Assembly (NCBI GenBank): GCA_903823025.1
Contig: CAIJRK010000053.1
Coordinates: 1 to 64,000 of the forward strand
Source: an uncultured beta proteobacterium
Lineage (GTDB): Bacteria > Pseudomonadota > Gammaproteobacteria > Burkholderiales > Burkholderiaceae_C
Reading direction: 5' to 3'
DNA: 64,000 bases
Shown: positions 1 through 7,871 of the stretch, in pieces
Layout: each line of letters begins with the position of its first letter
Position numbering within the stretch: position 1 is the stretch's first letter
The notes under the pieces: model-generated
What the model was told of the DNA's origin: nothing
The model's input: only the letters and a program-made list of their open reading frames with translations
The model's database searches: none
Program-made: the position numbers and the translations under genes

Positions 1-1
1 C

Positions 2-127
2 GTCATGACCGTGGTGGGGAGTTGCAAACTTCAAGGTCGTAGCGTCTTGGCCTTTATGACCCAGGCCATGAAGGCTCACTTCGGCTTAAACCCAACACCT
101 TCCCTCATTCCGATTGGGGTGGGGTGA
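2..127 (+). CDS. C-terminal end of an IS66-type transposase (partial, 5' end outside window)
   Basis: An open frame enters from the window edge and ends with TGA at 125-127. The last 41 residues include TVVGSCKLQGRSVLAFM followed by a Phe-Gly-Leu and Pro-Thr-Pro-Ser-Leu tail, which resembles the C-terminal tail of IS66-family TnpC transposases. Immediately after the stop, GAACGCGTAC (126-135) would read as the inverted-repeat tip GTACGCGTTC, similar to the GTAA-type ends of IS66 elements. The family call is from memory and only the tail is visible. The element ends about 33 bases from the xdhB stop codon, tail to tail. Confidence 0.6.
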   Translation, partial: VMTVVGSCKLQGRSVLAFMTQAMKAHFGLNPTPSLIPIGVG

Positions 128-135
128 ACGCGTAC
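126..135. repeat. Putative right terminal inverted repeat of the IS66-like element
   Basis: GAACGCGTAC follows or overlaps the transposase stop codon; its complement GTACGCGTTC looks like the tip of IS66-type inverted repeats. The left end lies outside the window, so the pairing and any 8-bp target duplication cannot be tested here. Confidence 0.35.
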
Positions 136-168
136 GAAAAAATAGGGTTAAAAATAACGCTGATTGTT

Positions 169-2484
169 TTAGTCGTCGCCCTGCGCCAACGCCCGCAACA
201 CATTCTCCGCCGTTGCAGGCGCTATCAACTTAACCATCTGCCCATCCCCACGCGCTTGCGCCACGGCATCGCGCAGCGCCTCAAACACGCTGATCGCCAG
301 CATGAACGGGGGCTCTCCTACGGCCTTGCTGCCAAACACGTTGTCTTCTCGATTTGGCTCCGGCCATAGGTCAACTTTGAAGTGTGCCGGCACATCGCCA
401 GCGGTAGGAATTTTGTAGGTGCTGGGAGCGTGGGTGCTCAAATGACCTTGCGCATTCCACACCAATTGTTCGGTCGTGAGCCAGCCCATGCCTTGCACAA
501 AACCACCTTCAATTTGCCCGATGTCGATGGCTGGATTGATAGAGCGTCCGACGTCGTGCAGGATGTCCACTTTCAACACACGGCTCTCGCCGGTGAGCGT
601 GTCAATGGCGACTTCGGTGCAGGCGGCTCCATACGAAAAGTAGTAGAACGGTCGCCCGGTGAGCGTGCTTTGGTCGTAGTGAATTTTTGGCGTTTTGTAG
701 AAACCGTCGCTCCATAGTTGGATGCGATGGACATAGGCCAGCTTCACCACGGCGTCAAAGCTGCGTGTGGTTTTTGGGGACGTGCATTGGCCGCCTTCAA
801 AGCGAATCATGGCGGCCTCGCAGTCATCCAGTTCTCCTACAAATTTGGCTAGGTTCTCGCGGACTTGGATAGCCGCAAACTGGGCGGCGCGACCGTTCAG
901 GTCGGTGCCCGCTGAGGCGGCGGTGGCCGAGGCGTTGGGGATTTTGCTGGTGTCGCTGGCGGTGACCCGCACGCGCGCAAAGGACACGCCTAACTCGTCG
1001 GCCACGATCTGCGCCACTTTGGTGTTCAGACCTTGGCCCATTTCGGTGCCACCGTGGTTCACCTGGATGCTGCCGTCCAGATAAACATGCACCAGCGCCC
1101 CAGCTTGGTTGAACAGCGTCGCAGTGAACGAGATGCCGAACTTCACCGGCGTGATGGCAATGCCGCGCTGGATGACCGGGCTGCTGGCGTTCCAGCGGGC
1201 GATGGTTTCTCGCCGCTGCCGATACTGTGCTGACTGCGTGAGTTGAGAGAGCAGCGGTAGCAAGATGTTGTCTTCTACCTTCATGCCATAGTGAGTGGTG
1301 TCGCGGGCTTGCGGTGGCGTGGCTTCGTTGCCGCTGGTTATCTCGTCGCTGTACAAATTACGCAAGCGCACATCCAGCGAATCTAATCCTAAATGATGGG
1401 CAATATTGCCCAAAATGTTCTCGATCAGAATCACGCCTTGCGGCCCACCAAAACCGCGAAAAGCAGTGTGGCTTTGGGTGTTGAGTTTGCAGCGGTAGGA
1501 GGCAATCTCTACGTCTTCCAAGAAGTAGGCGTTATCGCAGTGAAAGAGGGCGCGGTCGGCGACCGGGCCAGACAGGTCGGCGCTGAAACCACAGTTGGCG
1601 GCCATCATGAGTTGCAGGCCACACAAGCGCCCGGTGTCGTCAAACCCGACCGTGTAGTTGTAAGAAAACGGATGACGTTTGCCGGTGATCATGAAGTCGT
1701 CGTCGCGGTCTAGTCGCAGTTTGACGGGGCGCTTGAGTTTGTGCGCCGCCACTGCGGCCCACACGGCCAGATGCCCGGCCTGCGTTTCTTTGCCGCCAAA
1801 TCCACCACCCATACGACGGCATTCCACGCGCACGGCGTGGTTGTCCAGCCCCAAGGCGTGCGCGACCCAATGCTGTACCTCGCCGGGGTGTTGCGTGCTG
1901 GAATAAACGACCCATTGATTCTGTTCTTGCGGTAGCACGTAGGCCACTTGGCCTTCGAGGTAGAAGTGTTCTTGACCGCCTACTTCCAGCGTTCCGCTCA
2001 ACGTGTGGGGCGCTAGAGATAAGGCCTGCGCGGCATTTCCGCGCTTCACAAAAACCGGCGGCAACACGTAGTTTTGGGCGGCGAGGGCGTCCTTGATCGT
2101 CAAGATGGCGGGCAGGGTTTCAATGTCGAGCTTGACGTGGCGCGCTGCGTGGCGGGCCTGCATCACGGAGTCGGCCACCACCACGCCGATCACTTGGCCG
2201 ATGTGTTGCACGGTGTCGATGGCGAAGACGGGTTCGTCCCCGGCAAAGGCCGCCAGCATGGGACTGCCGGGAATGTCGCACGTCAAAATCACGTCGCGCA
2301 CGCCGGGCATGAGCAGCGCGGCGATGATGTCCACGCCGCGCAGTTTGCCGTGCGCCACGGTCGAGAGAATCGGTGCGGCGTACAGCGTGCCACGCACTTC
2401 GGGCATGTCGTCCACGTAGGTGGCCGCGCCTGCCACTTGGGCGGCAGCGCTTTCGTGGGCTTGTGATTGGCCACTGGCTCTCAT
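169..2484 (-). CDS. xdhB: Xanthine dehydrogenase, molybdopterin-binding large subunit
   Basis: Large catalytic subunit that oxidises hypoxanthine and xanthine to urate at the molybdenum cofactor. The 771-residue length fits bacterial XdhB. Visible motifs are GQEHFYLEGQ (about residue 170-180), RMGGGFGGKETQ (about 230), GGTEMGQGLNTK (about 500) and, near the end, GSKAVGEPP, which carries the catalytic Glu of the family. I chose the ATG at 2484 because it overlaps the xdhA stop (ATGA), the usual translationally coupled arrangement; an upstream in-frame extension to 2550 would lie inside xdhA. No xdhC maturation gene follows; an IS66-like element does. Confidence 0.95.
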   Translation of the reverse strand: MRASGQSQAHESAAAQVAGAATYVDDMPEVRGTLYAAPILSTVAHGKLRGVDIIAALLMPGVRDVILTCDIPGSPMLAAFAGDEPVFAIDTVQHIGQVIGVVVADSVMQARHAARHVKLDIETLPAILTIKDALAAQNYVLPPVFVKRGNAAQALSLAPHTLSGTLEVGGQEHFYLEGQVAYVLPQEQNQWVVYSSTQHPGEVQHWVAHALGLDNHAVRVECRRMGGGFGGKETQAGHLAVWAAVAAHKLKRPVKLRLDRDDDFMITGKRHPFSYNYTVGFDDTGRLCGLQLMMAANCGFSADLSGPVADRALFHCDNAYFLEDVEIASYRCKLNTQSHTAFRGFGGPQGVILIENILGNIAHHLGLDSLDVRLRNLYSDEITSGNEATPPQARDTTHYGMKVEDNILLPLLSQLTQSAQYRQRRETIARWNASSPVIQRGIAITPVKFGISFTATLFNQAGALVHVYLDGSIQVNHGGTEMGQGLNTKVAQIVADELGVSFARVRVTASDTSKIPNASATAASAGTDLNGRAAQFAAIQVRENLAKFVGELDDCEAAMIRFEGGQCTSPKTTRSFDAVVKLAYVHRIQLWSDGFYKTPKIHYDQSTLTGRPFYYFSYGAACTEVAIDTLTGESRVLKVDILHDVGRSINPAIDIGQIEGGFVQGMGWLTTEQLVWNAQGHLSTHAPSTYKIPTAGDVPAHFKVDLWPEPNREDNVFGSKAVGEPPFMLAISVFEALRDAVAQARGDGQMVKLIAPATAENVLRALAQGDD

Positions 2485-3947
2485 GCGTTTTCTCCTTCGA
2501 GTGTGAAAGATTCGAGGCTGACTTGCGGCACACCTTGGCTTTCCAGCCAAAAGCGCTGCAACAAATTGCCCAGCACTTGCACGCGGTAAGCGGCGGAGGC
2601 GCGCATATCCGAGATCGGCTCAAACTCGCTGCGCAAGGCGGCCATTGTTTGCTGCACGGTGTCTTGCGTCCAGGCTTGGCCCAACAAGGCCGCTTCGGTT
2701 TTGACGGCGCGCACGGGTGTTGCCGCCACGCCGCCCGCGCCGAGGGAGGCTTGCACCACTTGACCGTCCACCAAGTGCAAATTGATCGCCAGACAGACGG
2801 CAGAGATGTCGTCTTCAAAACGTTTCGAAATTTTGTAAACCCGCGACAACTCGCTCGGCGTGGCTTTGGGCACTTTGATCCACGCCAGCACTTCATCCGC
2901 AGCCATCACGTTTTTGCGATAGCCGGTGTAGAGCTGTTCCAAAGGCAGTTCCCGCTCGCCCCGTTCGCTCATCAACACCACGCGCGCGCCTAGTGCAATC
3001 AGCAGCGGCATCGAGTCGCCAATCGGAGAGCCATTGGCGACATTGCCGCCCAGCGTGCCCGAGTTGCGCACCGGCAGACCGGCAAAGCGAGCGGCAAACG
3101 CACGCAGTTGAGGACGATCGGCCACCAGTGCGGCAAACGCATCGGTCAGGGTCACGGCGGCACCAATATGGATGTGATTCAGGTCGTGTTCAATGCGCCG
3201 AAGTTCCTGAACTTTGGATACATCCAGCACCTTCTCAAACTTCATGTGCAACTTGTTGACCCACAGCCCCACGTCGGTGCAGCCCGCCACAAGTTGGGCT
3301 TCGGGATGCGTGGTGCGGGCGGCCAACAGTTCGACCAGCGTTGGCGGCGAAAGGTACAAAGCATCGGATTCTGAAATTCGTGGCGTCGGCGTCATGCGCT
3401 TTAATTTTTCCAGCAAGGCCGCTTCATCAACACGTACCGGCGGCAACAAAGCCATCTGTTGCGCCGCATCCAGAATGGGGCGGTAGCCGGTGCAGCGGCA
3501 CAGATTGCCCGAGAGTTCTTCTTGCGCCAATTCGCGGGTCACGGGTTGACCTTGGCAGACATGGTTTTGGTACATGCCAAACAAACTCATGACAAAACCG
3601 GGGGTGCAAAAACCGCATTGACTGCCGTGGCATTGCACCAAAGCTTGTTGTGCCGGGTGCAAGGTGCCGTCTTTGGCGGCCAAGTCTTCGGCCGTCCACA
3701 ACGCCAGGCCATCCACTGAATGCGCCAGACGAATGCAACTGTTGACAGCGCTGTATTTGAGCTGGCCGTTGACTGCTTCGCCCAACACCACCGTGCAGGC
3801 TCCGCAGTCGCCTTCGTTACAACCTTCTTTGGTGCCGGTGCAGTTCAGGTCTTCGCGCAGCACCTCCAACAAGGTGCGTGTGGGTGGAATATCGTGCAGC
3901 GAGACGACTTCGCCGCGCTGCAAAAACTGAAGAATGGGGGATTTCAT
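2481..3947 (-). CDS. xdhA: Xanthine dehydrogenase, FAD and [2Fe-2S] small subunit
   Basis: Electron-transfer subunit of xanthine dehydrogenase (488 aa), passing electrons from the Mo site through two [2Fe-2S] clusters to FAD and NAD+. The N-terminal plant-ferredoxin cluster uses C43, C48, C51 and C71; the second cluster uses C111, C114, C150 and C152 (CGFC and CRC motifs). The FAD domain follows from about residue 180, with GTLGGNVANGSPIGD near residue 300. It is the first gene of the xdhAB operon and is divergent from the purine ABC transporter, so uptake and oxidation of purines probably share control. Confidence 0.95.
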   Translation of the reverse strand: MKSPILQFLQRGEVVSLHDIPPTRTLLEVLREDLNCTGTKEGCNEGDCGACTVVLGEAVNGQLKYSAVNSCIRLAHSVDGLALWTAEDLAAKDGTLHPAQQALVQCHGSQCGFCTPGFVMSLFGMYQNHVCQGQPVTRELAQEELSGNLCRCTGYRPILDAAQQMALLPPVRVDEAALLEKLKRMTPTPRISESDALYLSPPTLVELLAARTTHPEAQLVAGCTDVGLWVNKLHMKFEKVLDVSKVQELRRIEHDLNHIHIGAAVTLTDAFAALVADRPQLRAFAARFAGLPVRNSGTLGGNVANGSPIGDSMPLLIALGARVVLMSERGERELPLEQLYTGYRKNVMAADEVLAWIKVPKATPSELSRVYKISKRFEDDISAVCLAINLHLVDGQVVQASLGAGGVAATPVRAVKTEAALLGQAWTQDTVQQTMAALRSEFEPISDMRASAAYRVQVLGNLLQRFWLESQGVPQVSLESFTLEGENA

Positions 3948-4048
3948 GGGCGGCGTCTTAAATATGAGCGTAATTAAAAATCAGGGTAAAACATCAGTGC
4001 AGCGGTGTTCAGTTGGGCTAGCATTGGAGATTATTGTCAATTAAATAG

Positions 4049-4115
4049 ACGCAAGGTTTGCGCCTACCAATGGCAAGCCAATGCAGGGGTCATTCTGCTG
4101 GCATCAACTTTGCGT
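4049..4115 (+). promoter_or_regulatory. Candidate purine-sensing riboswitch aptamer in the transporter leader
   Basis: ACGCAAGGT (4049-4057) can pair with ACTTTGCGT (4107-4115) as nine base pairs with one G-U. This closes a hairpin whose inner stem is GCCA-at-GCAG (4077-4086) with CTGCTGGC (4095-4102), separated by a long 5' internal loop that contains CCTACC. The same 5' strand can instead form a local hairpin CGCAA-GGT-TTGCG (4050-4062), so the two folds exclude each other. The position, ahead of purine uptake genes and opposite xdhAB, suggests a purine ligand. The xanthine-I (NMT1) class is a guess from shape and context. Confidence 0.4.
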
Positions 4116-4164
4116 GTTTACACCATGGGTCACTCCCAATTTTTAAAAATGAGATCACCTGCCC

Positions 4165-5742
4165 ATGACAACCCCTCGACTTCATCTTGCGCGCATTACC
4201 AAAAGTTATCCCGGCGTAGTCGCCAACAGTGAGGTGTCCCTGACCGTTATGCCCGGCGAAACCCATGCGGTGCTGGGCGAAAACGGGGCCGGTAAATCGA
4301 CGCTGATGAAAATCATTTATGGCGCGGTCAAACCCGATGCGGGCACGGTTCAATTCAACGGTCAAGCCGTGCATATACGCAACCCGCAAGAGGCGCGGGC
4401 GTTGGGTATCAGCATGGTGTTTCAACATTTCAGTTTGTTTGACACCATCACCGTGGCCGAGAACGTATGGCTGGGGCTGAACAAACGTTTTAGCCTGATG
4501 GATGTCACGCACAGCATTGCGGCCAAAGCGTCTGAATACGGACTTGACATTGACCCCAGCCGACCCGTTCACACCTTGAGCGTGGGCGAAATGCAGCGGG
4601 TCGAAATCATCCGGGCGCTGCTAACGAATCCGCAGTTGTTGATCTTGGATGAACCGACGTCGGTGCTCACGCCGCAGGCCGTTGAAAAACTATTTGTCGT
4701 GCTCAAAAAATTGGCCAGCGAAGGCTGCAGCATTTTGTACATCAGCCACAAGTTGCACGAGATTCGTGAACTGTGCAACGCCTGTACCGTGTTGCGCGGC
4801 GGCAAGGTGACCGGTGTGTGCAATCCCGCGCAAGAGTCCAACGCTTCGCTGTCACGCATGATGATTGGTGCCGAGCCGCCGCAACTCACGCGCCGCGCAT
4901 CCAAAGTGGGCGCGCCAGTGTTGCGGGTGAACAATTTGAAGCTCGCCCGCGATGACCAGTTTGGGTTGGATTTGGAGGGCATCACACTGGAAGTGCGGGC
5001 GGGCGAAGTGGTGGGCATTGCCGGCGTGTCTGGCAACGGTCAAAAGGAATTGCTCTACGCCTTGTCGGGCGAAGATGTTCGCTCAAGTCCCGGCTCGATT
5101 CAGATTGGTGACGTCGATGCCTCTCGCCTGCATCCCGGTGGACGTCGCAAACTGGGGCTGCACTTTGTGCCGGAAGAACGTTTGGGTCGCGGTGCGGTGC
5201 CAACGCTGGGGCTGGCGCACAACCTGCTGCTCACGCGCAACGAATCCATTTTGTTTCCCCGTTTCTGCGGTGGCTGGATCAAGGTGCGCCAGCTGGAGGC
5301 TCATGCCGCGGACATCATTCGGCGCTTTAACGTGAAAGCTGGTGGCGCCCGTTCGCAGGCGCGTTCGCTTTCAGGGGGCAATTTGCAAAAATTTATTGTG
5401 GGTCGTGAAATTGATGCGCAACCTAAATTGTTCATCGTGTCGCAACCGACTTGGGGTGTCGATGTGGGCGCGGCCGCACAAATCCGGGGTGAAATTCTGG
5501 CCTTGCGTGATGCCGGTTGTGCCGTGCTAGTCGTCAGCGAAGAGTTGGATGAATTGTTTGAACTCAGCGACCGGTTGCATGTGATTGCCCGTGGCCAACT
5601 GTCGCCCTCCGTGCCGATTGGGGAGGCGCGTGTCGAAAAAATAGGGGAATGGATGAGTGGCTTGTGGCACGAAGAAGTGCAAGCAAATTTGGCCCTCAAA
5701 GGTCTGGCAGAACAGAAGGGAGCTAACCATGCTGAAGCTTGA
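4165..5742 (+). CDS. Purine/nucleoside ABC transporter, double ATP-binding protein
   Basis: 525-residue fused ATPase with two ABC domains, the architecture of sugar and nucleoside importers (RbsA/NupA-type). Domain 1 has Walker A GENGAGKST, signature LSVGEMQ and Walker B LILDEPTS. Domain 2 is degenerate, as usual: GVSGNGQKE in place of a P-loop, an intact LSGGNLQK signature, and VSQPTWGVD in place of the Walker B Asp-Glu. It overlaps the next permease gene by 14 bases, so the four transporter genes to 9035 form one operon. The substrate is inferred from the Bmp-type binding protein and the neighbouring xdhAB: nucleosides or nucleobases. Confidence 0.85.
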   Translation: MTTPRLHLARITKSYPGVVANSEVSLTVMPGETHAVLGENGAGKSTLMKIIYGAVKPDAGTVQFNGQAVHIRNPQEARALGISMVFQHFSLFDTITVAENVWLGLNKRFSLMDVTHSIAAKASEYGLDIDPSRPVHTLSVGEMQRVEIIRALLTNPQLLILDEPTSVLTPQAVEKLFVVLKKLASEGCSILYISHKLHEIRELCNACTVLRGGKVTGVCNPAQESNASLSRMMIGAEPPQLTRRASKVGAPVLRVNNLKLARDDQFGLDLEGITLEVRAGEVVGIAGVSGNGQKELLYALSGEDVRSSPGSIQIGDVDASRLHPGGRRKLGLHFVPEERLGRGAVPTLGLAHNLLLTRNESILFPRFCGGWIKVRQLEAHAADIIRRFNVKAGGARSQARSLSGGNLQKFIVGREIDAQPKLFIVSQPTWGVDVGAAAQIRGEILALRDAGCAVLVVSEELDELFELSDRLHVIARGQLSPSVPIGEARVEKIGEWMSGLWHEEVQANLALKGLAEQKGANHAEA

Positions 5743-6784
5743 AGCCCGCCCCCAACCCTCCAAGCTGTGGAGTTATGCCTCGCCCGTGCTGGCTTTGCTG
5801 GTCACGGTTTTGATTGGCGTCGTGCTGTTTGTTGCGCTAGGAAAAGACCCGATCAGCGGTCTGAGAATGTTTTTCTGGGAGCCTCTGAGCAGCGCTTACG
5901 CTTTGGGCGAATTGACGGTCAAGGCCACGCCTTTGTTGCTCATCGCGCTGGGGCTGGCGGTGTGTTTTCGCTCTAACGTCTGGAACATTGGCGCAGAAGG
6001 GCAATATATTTTGGGCGCTATCGCCGCCAGCGGTGTGGCTCTGCTGGCCGACACAACGACCAGTCGCTGGATTGTGGTGCCCATTCTTTTGGCGGGAATT
6101 CTGGGGGGTATGTTTTGGGCGGGCATCACGGCTTGGCTGCGTGACCGCTTTCATGCCAATGAGATTTTGGTCAGTTTGATGCTGGTGTATGTGGCGGTTC
6201 AGGTGCTGAGTTTTGTGGTGTCTGGCCCTTGGAAAGACCCGCAGGGTTACAACTTTCCGCAAACCCAAACCTTCGACTTGGTGACGCGCATTCCGCGCCT
6301 GTTTGAGGGTTCGCGGGTCAGCATTGGTGTATTTTTGGCGTTGATTGGCGTGGCAGGGATTTGGATATTTTTATTCCGCACACGCGCCGGATTTTCACAA
6401 CAAGTCGGGGGGCTGGCACCAGCGGCGGCGCGTTATGCCGGGTTTTCTTCACGCCGGGCTTTGTGGGTCGCGCTGTTGGTGTCGGGCGGTATGGCCGGTT
6501 TGGCGGGCGCGCTGGAAGTGGCCGGGCCGATTGGGCAATTGACCTCATATGTGCCTGCGGGTTACGGTTTTGCCGCCATCATCGTGGCTTATGTCGGGCG
6601 GCTGCATCCGGTGGGCATGGTGTTTTCTGCCATTTTGATGAGCATGTTTTATATCGGCGGCGAACTCGCGCAGTCGCGGCTGGGGCTGCCCAAGTCGCTC
6701 ACGGGCGTGTTTCAAGGCCTGCTGTTGTTCAGCTTGCTGGCGTGCGACACGCTGGTGAATTACCGCTTGAAGTGGAAAAAATAA
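5729..6784 (+). CDS. Purine/nucleoside ABC transporter, permease 1
   Basis: 351-residue polytopic inner-membrane permease of the BPD_transp_2 type (NupP/YufP-like). About eight to ten hydrophobic segments can be seen, starting at VLALLVTVLIGVVLFVAL. The family's conserved NIGAEGQ stretch occurs after FRSNVW. The frame is open further upstream, but the ATG at 5729 has a good Shine-Dalgarno (GAAGGGAG) and overlaps the ATPase gene by only 14 bases. It pairs with the second permease, whose ATG overlaps this stop codon. Confidence 0.85.
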   Translation: MLKLEARPQPSKLWSYASPVLALLVTVLIGVVLFVALGKDPISGLRMFFWEPLSSAYALGELTVKATPLLLIALGLAVCFRSNVWNIGAEGQYILGAIAASGVALLADTTTSRWIVVPILLAGILGGMFWAGITAWLRDRFHANEILVSLMLVYVAVQVLSFVVSGPWKDPQGYNFPQTQTFDLVTRIPRLFEGSRVSIGVFLALIGVAGIWIFLFRTRAGFSQQVGGLAPAAARYAGFSSRRALWVALLVSGGMAGLAGALEVAGPIGQLTSYVPAGYGFAAIIVAYVGRLHPVGMVFSAILMSMFYIGGELAQSRLGLPKSLTGVFQGLLLFSLLACDTLVNYRLKWKK

Positions 6785-7704
6785 TGGAATCCTACGCACT
6801 CCTCATCGCCGCCACGCTTAACGCGGGCACCGTGCTGGCCATTGCCTCTTTGGGGCTGCTGATCAACGAAAAAGCGGGCATCGTCAATCTGGGGGCTGAG
6901 GGCATGATGCTGTGCGCCGCCATTGCCGGGTTTGCCGCCGTCGTTCACACCGGCAGCGATTTGGCCGGATTTGCGGCAGGCATGGGCGCAGGCGCTGTGC
7001 TGGCGCTTATTTTTGGCGGCCTGGTGATCTGGCTTAACACCAACCAATACGCCACCGGCTTGGCGGTGAGTTTGTTTGGCGCGGGGTTTTCTGCCTTTGC
7101 CGGGATTGCTTATGTGCAGGAAAAAATGCCAGAACGGCCCCACTTTGCTATTCCTTATCTGGCCGACATTCCCTTGATCGGCCCAGCCCTTTTCAGACAT
7201 CATCCGCTGGTTTACCTGACGGTGTTGTTTGCCTTGGGGCTGATCTGGTTTTTGTACCGCACACGCGCCGGACTGGTGTTGCGCAGCGTCGGTGAAAACC
7301 CGGAATCGGCTCACGCGCTGGGTTATCCGGTGCGCCAGATTCGTTTGATGGCGGTGGTGGCCGGGGGCGCGCTGTGTGGATTGGCTGGCGCTTATTTGTC
7401 GATTGTTTACACGCCTTTGTGGGTGGAAGGCATGGTCGCGGGCAAAGGTTGGATTGCCTTGGCGCTGACCACCTTTGCCACTTGGCGCCCGGCCCGCGTG
7501 TTGTTAGGCGCATATTTGTTTGGTGGCGTGACGATGCTGCAATTTCACTTGCAGGGCAACGGCGTTGAAGTGCCCAGCCAGTTTTTGAGCATGTTGCCTT
7601 ATGTGGCGACTATCGTCGTGCTGGCGCTTATTTCACGCAATCCGCAGTGGATTCGTATCAATATGCCGACCTCGATTGGCAAACCTTTTTACCCCGGTTC
7701 CTGA
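6784..7704 (+). CDS. Purine/nucleoside ABC transporter, permease 2
   Basis: 306-residue second BPD_transp_2 permease (NupQ/YufQ-like), with the family stretch NLGAEGMML near residue 40 and repeated hydrophobic segments. The ATG at 6784 shares one base with the TAA of permease 1, indicating translational coupling. The longer in-frame opening back to 6361 lies wholly inside permease 1 in another frame and is not real. The gene is followed by a 100-bp structured repeat and then by the binding protein, which probably allows different expression of that lipoprotein. Confidence 0.85.
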   Translation: MESYALLIAATLNAGTVLAIASLGLLINEKAGIVNLGAEGMMLCAAIAGFAAVVHTGSDLAGFAAGMGAGAVLALIFGGLVIWLNTNQYATGLAVSLFGAGFSAFAGIAYVQEKMPERPHFAIPYLADIPLIGPALFRHHPLVYLTVLFALGLIWFLYRTRAGLVLRSVGENPESAHALGYPVRQIRLMAVVAGGALCGLAGAYLSIVYTPLWVEGMVAGKGWIALALTTFATWRPARVLLGAYLFGGVTMLQFHLQGNGVEVPSQFLSMLPYVATIVVLALISRNPQWIRINMPTSIGKPFYPGS

Positions 7705-7720
7705 TTTTCTTTGTTTATCT

Positions 7721-7820
7721 AACGCCAGTTTGAAACCGCCCCTTTGTGGGGGATAAGATTCACTTGGGAGAGGGGTAACCTCTTCCAAATCCGCCCTTTT
7801 CAGGGCGTGGATTGAAACAT
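7721..7820 (+). repeat. Three-hairpin dispersed element with CRISPR-repeat-like tail, copy A
   Basis: 100 bp, 87 of 100 bases identical to copy B at 37346-37445, without gaps. It folds on the + strand into three successive hairpins: CCCC/GGGG near 7740-7752; a ten-pair stem 7764-7773 with 7779-7788; and CGCCCT-TTTC-AGGGCG (7792-7807). It ends with TGGATTGAAAC, the 3' signature of many type I-C and III CRISPR repeats. Four differences from copy B keep base pairing only if the + strand is the RNA. It lies in the leader of the binding-protein gene, 51 bases before its ATG. Confidence 0.8.
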
Positions 7821-7871
7821 AATTGAATTTCTTTTAACCCTGTCGCAACCCCCTCTCAAAAAGGCATTGAC

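Noticed and set aside
4090-4572. Leftward open frame overlapping the transporter leader and ATPase start
   Set aside because: It is antisense to the first ABC domain of the ATPase and to the structured leader; no domain.
6361-6783. N-terminal extension of permease 2
   Set aside because: It would overlap permease 1 by over 400 bases in another frame; the ATG at 6784 overlapping the previous stop is the natural start.
7792-7818. A CRISPR array suggested by the TGGATTGAAAC end
   Set aside because: Only one repeat-like unit is present at each site, there are no spacers, and the flanking 70 bases are the same in both copies. It is a dispersed element with a repeat-like tail, not an array.
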